DNA of 64,000 bases from Clarkia xantiana subsp. parviflora (lineage: Eukaryota; Streptophyta; Magnoliopsida; Myrtales; Onagraceae), in NCBI GenBank assembly GCA_036873135.1, contig JAPTYO010000002.1, positions 42,027,452 to 42,091,451 on the forward strand. Direction: 5' to 3'. The position numbers and the translations under genes were made by a program. The notes beneath the pieces are model-generated. The model did not search any database. It saw nothing but the letters and a program-made list of their open reading frames with translations, and had not been told where the DNA came from. Below, piece after piece: positions 40,088 through 50,216 of this stretch. Position 1 is the first letter of the stretch. Each line of letters starts with the position of its first letter.

Positions 40088-42238
40088 GGATGAGTAAGTT
40101 TTTCTTTCCCTCTGTTCGTCGCGTTATTTTCTTTCCTGGCATTAGTTCGGAGTCGGATACTGAGTTAGGGTATTGGTCGGAGCCTGATTCGAGCTTGGAA
40201 TTTCTCACTGCCTTTGATTTAGGTATCGCTACCTTGTCGGAGAACCATTTGACTAGGTCCGACTATAATGAGCATGTCATCTTAGGCGACATTTGTCCTT
40301 TAGACGAGCCTTTGTACCCCTTCCTCCCTTCTTTGGGAAACACTCGCAGGACAGTGACAGAGCCTCCTAGGGGGAAGGTTGTCGTCTATCCTTCTCAGAT
40401 TCGGTTTGGGTTACGCCTGCCCTATTGTGATGAGATCGTAGAGCTGAGTAGATTCTTTAGGATCTCCCCGGTGAACCTTGCCCCCAGCGCTATTCGCGTC
40501 TGGGTGGGTTCCGGGTGCTATGCCAGTGGTATTCCTGGAAATACTCCTTGGTCTTGTTCCGACGCTTCTTCCGATTTCAGTATCAGAAGAAGGTAGGCTT
40601 CGCGAGTTTCGTGACTCGCTATCCTTCCCTCAAAGATTCCCGATTTGCTGATTTCGGGTTGAGCGGGGTTGAGTGGAATGCTTCTCTTCGTTTCGTCGTT
40701 TGGAGCGATAATTCGGCGAGCCATTGGGCCAAACACTACTTCTTTATCACGGATCGATACGTTACCTGGTCGGTTCTGAATGAGGACCGATCGGACGGCT
40801 GGCCTGCCTTTGTGGAGTTCTCTTCTGTGGACTTAGAGACCATGAAGACTATCTACGAGAGCCACAAGACCCAGTCCTACTGCCCTGTGTCCTTGGTGAC
40901 CGAGACAGACCTCTATGAGGCAGGGATTAGTTTGACTCCTCTCTCCGGGGATTCGGTATGCTACTTAGTCTTCTCATCTATATTTATTTTCTGTTTTTCC
41001 CTTGTAGGTTGGTTTCACGGGAAAACGTATAACGTGCAGGCAGCGCCAGTTGACTTGAGCAAGAGGAGGGCTCCCTCCAGCTCTACTCCGAAGAAGTCCC
41101 CTATGCCTGGGAAGACTGCTGGGGCCTCTGGTATACTTCTTTCTTTCTCCTCTTATGGTATACTTGTGTTTTTTCTCATGTTATTTTCCTTGTGTTGTTA
41201 GGGCACTCTCCTTTGGTGACCGAGAGAGTCGTCTCTGTGAGCAAGGGCTCTGGACCTTCTAAGTCCAAGTCACGGAGGTCCGACTCTGAGGCCGGGGCCT
41301 CGGCTGTCAAGAAGAAGAAGGCTGCAAATCCTCCTCCCCCTGGTGTTCGTCCCCCGACCCTGTCTCGCGACAAAGAGATAGTGGTCGAAGAGGCGCCTTC
41401 CCGGGCTGATAAAGGGAAGCGGCCTGTTGGCGATGGTGGGGTGGTCACTGATTCTCCATCTCCTGCGCCCCAGCCGAGGGCACGGTCTTCAGGTTCATTT
41501 ATTCTTTATGTCATTGATGCTTCTATACTTGTGTTTTTCTTTACTTTGCTTTCTTTGCATAGGTGGGCTTACGGCTTTGAGTCGGAAAGACTTTGCGCAC
41601 CTCACTGACGAGGATATTATGGGAGCTGAGTGGACTCCCTTTGCTGGATTGAAGGAGTTCCACTTTGACAGCGGTTCCTCCTTGCGCACCCCGGAGGTTG
41701 GCATTCGGGTACTTCGCGGTGCCATCGCTCCCGGTGATCGTGCTCCTCAGCCCAAGTCCCCTAAGGAGACCCGGCGCTTCATCCAGGGGGTGTTATCCCG
41801 CTATGTCCCTATGAGTGGTGTTTCTCTTCCTTTTCCACTTTCATGTGATTGCTTGCTAAGTCATTTACCCCTTGTTGATTTTTCAGGGTATGTCCGACAT
41901 GGTGAATATGTCGTCTCTTGCGCTTGAGCTGTCAGATGAGAAGAAGTCCCTTGAGGATAACCAGGTATCCTTGAAGGCGGAGCTTGCCACTGCCGCTGAG
42001 AAGGCTCGCATGTCTGACTTGCAGATGCAGGAGCTTAGGGGCCAGGTAGCTCTACTTGAGACTACCGTGGGTGGTTTGCGCCGTGAGGCTGATGTTGCAT
42101 CGTCACTCCATGCTGAGGAGTTGACGAAGCTTGAGGCGAGGTGCCGGGCGGAGGAGAGAACTGTTGCAGTAAGCTTCCCCTGCCTTTGCTGCTGATTACA
42201 GCGTTCGGTTGAACCAGGAGATGAACCAGTTCGGGGAG
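40088..42238 (+). pseudogene. Opposite-strand accessory gene of Gypsy-5 (homolog of 17535-20226)
   Basis: The plus-strand protein starts at about 40090 (MSKFFFPSV). The shared domain reads GLRLPYCDEIVEL, PSAIRVW (about 40400-40505) and, after a frameshift near 40510, WAKHYFF (about 40726-40746). These match GIRFPFC, HAIRVW and WKKYYFF of the Gypsy-2 gene. Two introns are convincing because they join exons in frame: 41131-41201 (71 nt) and 41493-41562 (70 nt), both GT...AG and T-rich. GT...AG stretches at about 40960-41010 and 41811-41889 are possible introns. The downstream part is basic and Ser/Pro-rich, then a coiled coil (LELSDEKKSLEDNQ..., about 41915-42170). The 3' end is cut by the Gypsy-4 LTR. 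Function unknown. Confidence 0.7.
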
Positions 42239-42943
42239 TGATGGATATACGCCCAATTTGAACCCGTTGACTTCCAAATCGTTTTATTTCGATCACCCCG
42301 TTAATGACTATAAATCGAAACTTCGACCCCAAATACCCCGTCGAAACACCAACGGTCCGGACGAGGCGAAAATACTCGTCCGGACCGCGACGAACTCAGC
42401 TAGGTGAGGTCGGGTGGCCACACCCGACCTCCCCTAGGGGAGGGGTTGGGTGGCCACACCCAACCCCTACCCTTGGGGGTCGAATTTTCTCCCCACCCCC
42501 AAGGGCCCCGGCACCGTTTCCCGACTTCCATACTCAGTTTATTTCCGCCAATCTCTCCGTGCTTTAATGTTTTAATTATGTAATCAAGGGCTAATTAATT
42601 GTGTTTAAAGGCTTACGATGTCATTAAGCCATCTAATGACACCGTTGCCTATAAATACAACCCTTCCACCATTCATTTGAGGATCTTGGCCATTTATGCA
42701 ATTTTAGCTCTGGCATCTCTCTAACTTTATCTCTCTAAAGAAGACGTACTGACTTAAGCATCGGAGAGGGTTCATCAAGCACCACCCCCCCTCCGTGCTT
42801 GATATTGCCCCTTTTGCAGGGCGAAGGGAGAAGAAGGAAAGGAACAGAACGACCGAACCCAGGAAGCACAGGATCCGCTAGTTCACCAGTGAGGAGTAGG
42901 ATTTAGGCCGACAACCCGTTGACCTAAAACTTAGAACCTAACA
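42239..42943 (+). repeat. 5' LTR of Gypsy-4 (705 bp)
   Basis: TGATGGATATACG ... GAACCTAACA. It has hairpins at 42406-42431 (GAGGTCGGGTG, loop GCCA) and 42442-42467 (GGGGTTGGGTG, loop GCCA), the perfect palindrome CCTCCCCTAGGGGAGG (42428-42443) between them, a TATA box (CTATAAATA, about 42650-42658), the block CTTAAGCATCGGAGAGGG (42753-42770), a C run and CCCCTTTTGCAGG. Confidence 0.92.
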
Positions 42944-42960
42944 CTTGGCGCCGTCCGTGG
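42944..42960 (+). other. Primer-binding site of Gypsy-4
   Basis: CTTGGCGCCGTCCGTGG follows the LTR; TGGCGCCGT fits tRNA-Asp priming. Confidence 0.78.
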
Positions 42961-42994
42961 GTTTCGAATAGAAAGCCTAATTATCACCAGCCAG

Positions 42995-43800
42995 ATGGCA
43001 AGCGTATATGTCATTCATGGAGGTTATGGAGCTGGAGGAGAGTCAACGAATGCCAGAGAAGCGTATATGGCACAGTTAGAGGACCATAAACCAAAAGAAG
43101 AGCAAGTAGAAGAACAGAAAGAAGATATAATACAATTTTCAAAAAGGGACATGGAACATGTGTTACCAGACAACAGGGATGCCCTAGTCATAACAATGAA
43201 GATCACTGATATGGACATTGGAAGAATCCTGGTAGACAGTGGAAGCTCACCTAACATCATTAGCAAGAAAGTCATCGACATACTGGGAATAAGGCCAAGT
43301 AGCATAAAACAGGTTCACTCTCCCTTAGTGGGATTTTCAGGAGAACCAACCTACCCATTGGGGGCAGTCACACTACCCGTGACATTGTGAATAGGCCAGA
43401 GGCAGTTAAAGATCAATGTCCCTTTCTTCATCACAGAAGATATGGAGGAATACAATGGAGTCCTGGGTACCACTACAATCAACAAGTAGGGTATGGTGCC
43501 ATCAACACCACACCAGAAAATGAAATTCCCCACAAGCCAAGGAATAGGAGAAGTAAAGGGTAACCAGAAGGTAGCAAGGACATGTGCAAGGATCGCACTA
43601 AGCAAGAAGAAAAAAACAACAAAAGAGGTCCTGCTAATAGATGAGGACCCAAGAGATGATCATGGGAGACCCGCCCCCATGGAGGAATTAAAAGAAATAC
43701 TCATAGAAGAGCCCGACAGGAAGGCAACAATCGGGACCGCCTTATCTCAGGAAGAGGAAAGGCACTTAGTAGCTTTAGTTACTAAGGGAATACAAAGATC
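42995..43800 (+). pseudogene. Gypsy-4 protease region starting directly after the leader
   Basis: ATG at 42995 gives MASVYVIHGG. VIHGG is the start of the protease segment in the other elements, normally over 1.6 kb downstream of the gag start. Protease shows ILVDSGSSPNI (about residues 78-88). In-frame stops at 43388-43390 (TGA) and 43487-43489 (TAG) interrupt it; downstream HQKMKFPTSQGIGEVKG and GRPAPMEELKE continue the same frame. A one-base insertion near 43790, in the KEYKDLFAW motif, shifts into the RT frame. The gag starts of relatives (MAS-, MAG-) suggest a large deletion fused the first gag codons to protease. Confidence 0.82.
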
Positions 43801-43823
43801 TGTTCGCCTGGTCACCAAGCGAT

Positions 43824-45413
43824 ATGCCAGGAATATCAGAAGAAGTAATTTCACAGAAGCTCAATATAGACGCGGCAACGCGACCAATAACACAAAAGGT
43901 AAGGCCAATGGGAGGAAGCAAAAAGATAGCTATTCAGGAAGAAGTGGAAAGGCTATTGAAAGCAAACTTCATCAAGGAGATCAGATTCCAAACATGGGTG
44001 GCAAACCCAGTACTGGTAAAGAAGGCGGGAGGAAGTTGGAGAATGTGCATCGATTATCGCGACCTAAACAAAGCATGTCCTAAGGACTCATACCCACTCC
44101 CAAGAATAGATCAGTTAGTGGATGCAACATCAGGTCACCAACTAATGAGCTTCATGGATGCATACTCAGGATATAACCAGATAAAAATGGCCCCTGAAGA
44201 CGCCCCTCACACAGCATTCTACGCTGACAGTGAAATATACCATTACACGGTGATGCCTTTCGGACTCATAAATGCTGGAGCAACATATCAAAGAATGGTC
44301 AACAAGATCTTCGGAGACATGATAGGGAAGTCAATGGAGGCGTACGTGGACGACATGATCGTCAAATCCAAAAAGAAGAAAGACCATGTGGAAAACCTTC
44401 GCTCAACATTTGAGAGAATGAGGCAATACCAAGTCCGCCTAAACCCGAAAAAATGTGCATTTGGGGTGCAATCAGGGAAGTTTTTAGGCTTCATGGTAAG
44501 CCAGCGGGGCATAGAGGTAAACCCCGAGAAACTGCAAGCAATTGAAGAAATGCAGTCACCTACGAAACACAAAGAGGTTCAACGACTGAATGGAAGGTTG
44601 GCAGCTCTTAACAGATTCCTGTCCAAGATAGGAGACAAAGCACTACCCTTCTTTGAGGTGCTAAGGGCAAACAAGAAGTTCGAATGGACACCAAGATGTG
44701 AAGAAGCCTTCCAACAACTCAAACAACATCTAAAGACACTACCACCCCTAGCAAAGCCTACACCAGGGGAGCCCCTCTACCTCTACATCTCCGTGAGCAA
44801 CGTGGCGGTAAGCTTGGTGCTAATAAAAGAAGAAAACGCTGCACAATTGCCAGTATACTTCGTAAGTAAAACATTGGCAAAGTATGAGATCAACTACTTG
44901 CCAATAGAAAAGTACCTATATGCACTGATTATATCCGCAAGGAAGTTGAGACCATATTTTCATGGGCATGAAGTAACAGTCCTCACAGACCAACCGTTGA
45001 AACACCTCCTCCAAAGACCAGATACATCGGGAAGATTGACCAAATGGGCGATTGAGCTAAGTGAGTTTCGTATTCACTTCGCCCCTAGAAAAGCTATTAA
45101 AGGGCAAGCTCTAGCAGATTTTATCGCCGAATTCACCGGAATTAATCCCGATGAAGACTTGGGAGAAATCACAACTACAAGTAAGGCAAGTAGTAGTCAG
45201 GAGAAACCACCAGAAGAAATATGGGAGATGCATACTGATGGGTCATCCAACGGGGGAGGTTCAGGTGCAGGACTCCTATTATACCCACCAAGTAGGGATA
45301 CACCTCTGCGCTATGCCATGGCACTTACCTTCAAGGCAACGAACAATGAGTCTGAATACGAAGCTCTGATAACAGGCTTGAGAATAGCCAAAGGAGTAGG
45401 GCGAAGCACCTAA
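43824..45413 (+). pseudogene. Gypsy-4 RT, RNase H and start of second RNase H (529 codons)
   Basis: RT is complete: RMCIDYRDLNKACPKDSYPLP (residues about 71-91), FMDAYSGYNQI, MPFGLINAGATYQRMVN, catalytic YVDD at about 175, and FLGFMVSQRGIEVNPEK. The first RNase H follows (LTDQPLKHLL, GQALADFIAE). The second RNase H begins with MHTDGSSNGGGSGAG and ends after NNESEYEALITGL at a one-base deletion near 45400. The Met used here is only the first in the open segment; the real frame enters from the protease. Confidence 0.92.
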
Positions 45414-45770
45414 GAGTTAAGTGCGACTCTCAATTAGTTGTCAACTAAGTGAAAGGAATTTACACGGCAAAGTATGAAAACATGCAGAAATACCTACAAC
45501 AAGCCAGGGACCTGATAAAGAGCTTCCAAAGCTTCGACATTGAGTCAGTCCCAAGAGAAAAAAACCAGGAGGCGGAAGCCTTAAGCAAACTAGCCATAGG
45601 GGCAAAAGCAGGCAAAGAGGTTCACTTTGTAGAGCAAAGAACACAATCAGTGATAGAACAAATGGAGACTCTAGTAATAGACGAAGGAGAAGCCTGGATG
45701 ACCCCAATGCGTCAGTACATCACGGAAGGAAAACTCCCAGAGGATAAAGTGGAGGCAGTCAAGATCGAAT
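45414..45770 (+). pseudogene. Gypsy-4 second RNase H, C-terminal part
   Basis: After the frameshift the frame reads LRVKCDSQLVVN, a TAA at 45446-45448 (relatives have Gln, so CAA to TAA), then VKGIYTAKYE, FDIESVPREKNQEAEALSKLA and EAWMTPMRQYI. The match ends near 45770, before the integrase zinc domain, marking a deletion or insertion breakpoint. Confidence 0.85.
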
Positions 45771-46532
45771 GGATGTTTTATACGTATTTGCCTAAGACAA
45801 TAGCAGGCAATATAATTTTCTCAACACTATCAGATCAGTTAGCCTTCCTTTGCCTTCATCAACACTACCACAGCATTAACATATCATCATCCTCCCCGTA
45901 TATTAAAATTCGTAAAATTCGTCTATTACGAGCAACTTCGTACCAGGGAACTGGATTAAACAAATTAATGGCCAAAGCATGACTCAACTTTATGCGAGTC
46001 GAACAGAACGACTTATTCAAAATTAATTAATTGCAATAGACAAGCATGGCTATACTATCATAAGATCATGCTTGAAAGGAGGAAGAGTAATTGGAGAAGA
46101 ACCTGGTTTCATCAATTTGCATTTCAATTTTCAAATTAACCGTCTTTAAGCTGAGAACCGTAGCGGAGCAGCAGCAGATTGAATCACCGGTTTTAGCAAA
46201 AGGAGCAGACCACACGGCAGTTATACGGCTCGCCAAGAGAGACAGTTTCTTTGTGGAGGTTTGTTCAACTTCCTTAATGCCTCACGTCACCGAGTTGTTC
46301 AAATCCAGATGGAGACAAGTAATTTCATGAGAAATTGATTAAACAATTCCAACAAGGATATGGAAAGCTACGGAAAGGCATCAAAAAACCCAAACCCTTC
46401 AATTGATTGACAATTCAATCAACCGAGTGATTTAACTTATCACTTTGCCACCGTAATGCGTCAGTTGTTTAACCAGATTTCTGCACGACCGATTATATTC
46501 CAATTTAAACCAATCACATGATCATAACTCAG
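45771..46532 (-). other. Unrecognised DNA, probably leader of a minus-strand LTR element
   Basis: It lies inside the primer site at 46533-46544. No gag frame was recognised on the minus strand. A 79-codon plus-strand frame (46091-46330) has no known domain. Confidence 0.45.
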
Positions 46533-46544
46533 GCTCTGATACCA
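46533..46544 (-). other. Candidate primer-binding site, minus strand
   Basis: GCTCTGATACCA on the plus strand is the reverse complement of TGGTATCAGAGC, the Copia-type primer site. Confidence 0.7.
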
Positions 46545-46546
46545 CA

Positions 46547-47107
46547 TGTAAGATTTACAAACCCTAATTGACAGGATCTTGATCATGCTTTATGAGGGAA
46601 AAGATATAGAGAGGAATGACTTACCCGTACTGATTTCAATTACGTTGATCTTATTAGACTGACGATTCGCTTCTATGAAGAACGGTTCTACTTCTCTCCT
46701 TTGTCCATTCTTTCTGTCAGAGACCAGTTGATGGAGAACTGCTCTTACTCTCTGTCACCGTCACTGGCAGGGAGAGAGGACCGTTTATAATATAACCATT
46801 TAATCTGGTACGTCCATCAAGTAACCAATTGAACGGTCTAGATTAAATATATTCCATAAAGATATATATTGATATAATATAATATAATACATTATTCAAT
46901 ATATCTATATTCATTAATATTATATGTCCACATAATTAGAATATATATTGTAACATTAAATATATATTCTTAGAATCCGATTTAAGATTCCGTCGTCCTC
47001 CGATATGTGAGAAAATCACAAAATGCCATCCAAATTTGACTTAATTACAATATGCCATTTAAGGTCAAATTCGGATGCTTTGGATTCCGAACGTCGGAAT
47101 CCGTATC
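46547..47107 (-). repeat. Probable 5' LTR of a Copia-like element (~561 bp)
   Basis: On the plus strand it begins TGTAAGATTTAC two bases after the primer site and may end CGGAATCCGTATCA. A perfect 9-bp hairpin (GGATTCCGA, 3 bases, TCGGAATCC; 47082-47102) sits at that end. No second copy is in the window, so the outer border is uncertain. Confidence 0.5.
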
Positions 47108-47627
47108 ACTCCTCATATATATATATATATATGTATATAATATTTTCTTTGCCGAATATATTTTATATCGCCTACACCTGCATATGTAATGCTCCTTTGA
47201 AGAAAGGTTATATATAATTCAAAATATAAAAATATATTGTTTTTATTTATAGGGATTAATTAGTATATTCTGAGTGGCCAAAAAAAGAGTATATTTTGGC
47301 ATGGCGTAAAAGAATCTTGAATTTAGAAGTGAATTCATCGTAAATTAAGATTCCAAATATATTATGACCTATATTAAGGAGATAACTACGGTATTCTATA
47401 TGTATTTATATAAATTAAGTAATTTTGGGTTTATTGAAAAACTTGTTAAAACTAATGAGAAGTTTTGCCTTATATTAACCATGTGACGTCTATATTTTGG
47501 CCTGAATTTTTAGTACATAATAATACATATTAGTTGGATCTATTGTTACACTCTTTACGTAATATATCATTGAGACTTTCCATTATGTTATATTTAAATA
47601 TTATATGATTAAAAAATAAAATGTCTA
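47108..47627. other. AT-rich intergenic DNA
   Basis: A short (AT)n run near 47116-47133; otherwise nothing recognised. Confidence 0.5.
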
Positions 47628-47667
47628 TGTGGCGGTCTACAGTCTTCCGGAACCAAACTATATAGAA
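47628..47667. repeat. Partial copy of the ~210-bp Helitron-associated repeat
   Basis: GTGGCGGTCTACAGTCTTCC, GGAACCAAACTATATAG ends at the CTAG of the Helitron end at 47668. Confidence 0.8.
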
Positions 47668-47696
47668 CTAGTCAATATCCCCGCGCACCGCGCGGG
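47668..47696 (-). mobile_element. Helitron 3' terminus H1
   Basis: Read on the minus strand: a hairpin CCCGCGC-GGT-GCGCGGG, 8 bases, CTAG, then T of the target. A subterminal hairpin followed by CTRR and insertion at AT is the Helitron 3' signature. The body would extend to higher coordinates. The 5' TC end was not identified. Confidence 0.75.
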
Positions 47697-48030
47697 AAAA
47701 TTTTCAAATAAAATTAAAACTAAAAAAATGAGTTATTTTAATTTGTTGAATATGAAAAAAAAAAAAAAAGCTTATATTGCACCGACTCTAAACTTGCATA
47801 AATGATAATGTTCAAGTTATATATCAATTTCTAAAATTGAGCATTTGTAGTTAATTAGTAACATAAAGAATAAGCATATATCTCCATGAGCTTGTCAAGC
47901 TTTAACGAAAGTAATTCTCAAAACAGAGTAAATGTTTTTCAATCTTGTGGTTTAAAAAGGTTCACAAGTCGATATATCTTAAGTGTTTAAAAATGTTTTT
48001 CAATCTTGCGGTTTAAATGTATACACTTTA

Positions 48031-48127
<97 letters not shown>

Positions 48128-49722
48128 CTGTTTGTTTCTATATAACTGTATAAAAATTAAAAATTATGTTACTGCATATTATATTTTCATCATATTAGGA
48201 GTATTCAAAATTAACAAATTCTTTTTTCGAACCTTCTTTTCTTATAAACATTTTTTGTGAAATGAAAAAAAATATAACTGTAGTAGATGAGATAATAATA
48301 AGAAATAAATAATCTAAACATTGAAACTAAATTAAAGTATAGAAACATAATTAAATGGACGAAAATTCTTTATTAGAATAAATTTTGTTAATGTAATTAA
48401 TTACATTATTGTCCATCTTCCATAATAAAAAGATGTACGATGCTCCCAAAATCTTCAAGAAACAAAGAGTCCAGAACTTAGTTTCCAATATAACTAAACA
48501 TGATTAGTCACAACTTTTATTAGGAATGTCCATATATAGTTAAGTTTTACAACTAATAAAAATTAGGTGTGTATTACTTCTTAAACGTGATTCAGAGAAA
48601 GTGAGGTAGTATAACGATTAAAATTTTATCAAAAAATGAACATAATGGAAAAAATAGTACCTTAAAAATTTCGGTACGTCCAATAAAATCGTGCTTGCCT
48701 GTAAAGAACGTATCTCAATTGTTCTTTAAGTCAACTTATAATCCACTTTTGATCAAAGTATCATATTCGCTGATAAATGTTAGGAAATAAACAAACATGA
48801 GTATATCTATACGAACACAATACACATCGGTAACCTCTCCATTAATTGATGAACTCGTAAGTTATGAAAATCATGCTTCTCATAGCTCATGAATGCATCT
48901 AAATCTCCAAAAGTACTTCATGTTGTTAGAAGAGTGCTTGTAATCCCTCGTCTTTTAATCTATACATGTGAATTATAGGTGAATCAATACAAATGGCATC
49001 AAGCATTAAATGAAATACATATGTTATATTTTAACTGTAAATGAAATAGTGTTATTATATAGGCATGCTCACCCACGAATAAAAGAAACGGCAAAAAAAA
49101 AAAAATCTTAAGAGAAAAATTATTCTGCAAAACAAACAGACCCGATGAGACACTAAATACAAAATAAAATGTAACGAACATTATGGTCTATTATTTAATG
49201 AACATAGTCATTCATTCTAAAAGAAAAAAGAAGAAGGGATGAAACAAAAGTGATTACCTTTCGTTAATGGAGGGACCAAAACTAAAACTTGAAACAAAAC
49301 CTATAGTATCCAAAAAAAAAAAAAATCATACTTCTAGCTGCTTGAAAACTATTATACTAAAAAAAATTGTGATTAAAGCTGAATTATAATCAATTAAGAC
49401 TAAAACTCAATGAGAAACAATGCTTTCAATTCATGGAGAAGAATGATTTAAGAAACATAGGAAGAATAAAAAAAATTGACGTAATAAATTATGTTATAGT
49501 TTTGCCGTATTTATAATTGAATTATAATTATTCTTCCATTTATTAATTGAAGTATAATATTATATTTCCAAATAATAAAAGCACAATATTGGCTAATCTA
49601 CCATAGTTTTGCCGTATCTATCATATAATATATTTTATTTTCTACACATACAATTACTATTATGATATATATATATTATTTTATACAATATCACATATTT
49701 ATTATTCTATATATAAAATGCA
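47697..49722. other. AT-rich DNA, probably the body of a non-autonomous Helitron
   Basis: No Rep/helicase-like frame is present. A long (TA)n tract is at 48032-48124. Open frames here are AT-rich artefacts. Confidence 0.5.
48032..48124. repeat. (TA)n microsatellite, ~93 bp
   Basis: Uninterrupted alternating T and A. Confidence 0.97.
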
Positions 49723-50188
49723 TACGTGGCGGTCAATGGTCTTCCGGAACCAAACTGTATAAATTTACTATTTAAAAGGAAACTTTTAATTAATTTGTTT
49801 CTTTAAATTGCGTAGAGACCAAAATAGGAGATAAAAATACTTCTTAATTTTCAATCAATCAATATTATATATCTAAATTTAGATAACCCTTATTAAATTA
49901 GGAAACGTTGATAGGACAAACTGTCCACGTGTCAGTCAGAGGGCTTCCGGTACCGAATTAATATAATATAATAGATTAATATTTAAATAGAAATTTTAAA
50001 TTAATTTGTTTCTTTAAATTGCGTAGAGACCAATAGGAGATAAAAATACTTCTTAATTTTCAATCAACCAATATTTTCTATCTAAATTTATAGAACCCCT
50101 ATTAAATTCCAACTAAATTTGGAAACAGTGACAGGGCAAACTGTCCACGTGTCAGCTAGAGGGCTTCCAATGCCGAACTAATATAATA
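49723..50188. repeat. ~210-bp repeat in tandem, two full units and a partial one
   Basis: Anchors ACGTGGCGGTCAATGGTCTT (49724), CCACGTGTCAGTCAGAGGGC (49925) and CCACGTGTCAGCTAGAGGGC (50145) start successive units of about 200 and 220 bp. Each carries CTTCCGG(A/T)ACC, TTAATTTGTTTCTTTAAATT and GCGTAGAGACC. The last unit stops at the CTAG of Helitron end H2. Confidence 0.88.
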
Positions 50189-50216
50189 CTAGCTACTAAC
50201 TCCGCGCACCGCGCGG
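50189..50216 (-). mobile_element. Helitron 3' terminus H2
   Basis: Minus strand: CCGCGC-GGT-GCGCGG hairpin, a short spacer, CTAG, T. The hairpin is nearly identical to H1, so the two belong to one family. Confidence 0.75.

Larger units (their letters stand above)
37813..42238 (-). mobile_element. Gypsy-5: 3' LTR and opposite-strand gene of a Tat-like element; pol missing
   Basis: The LTR at 37813-38580 has a purine tract on its right (minus strand GGTTGACTCGGGGGCATG at 38581-38598), so it is the 3' LTR of a minus-strand element. Upstream in element terms lies a plus-strand gene (about 40088-42238), in the same position as in Gypsy-2. Pol, gag and the 5' LTR are gone: the Gypsy-4 LTR begins at 42239, inside the coiled-coil coding part. 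Confidence 0.82.
42239..45770 (+). mobile_element. Gypsy-4: Tat-like element lacking gag and integrase
   Basis: A 5' LTR (42239-42943) and primer site (42944-42960) are followed almost at once by protease (from 42995), then RT, RNase H and second RNase H. Similarity stops near 45770, before integrase. The LTR family is that of Gypsy-5. Two frameshifts and three in-frame stops are present. Confidence 0.88.
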
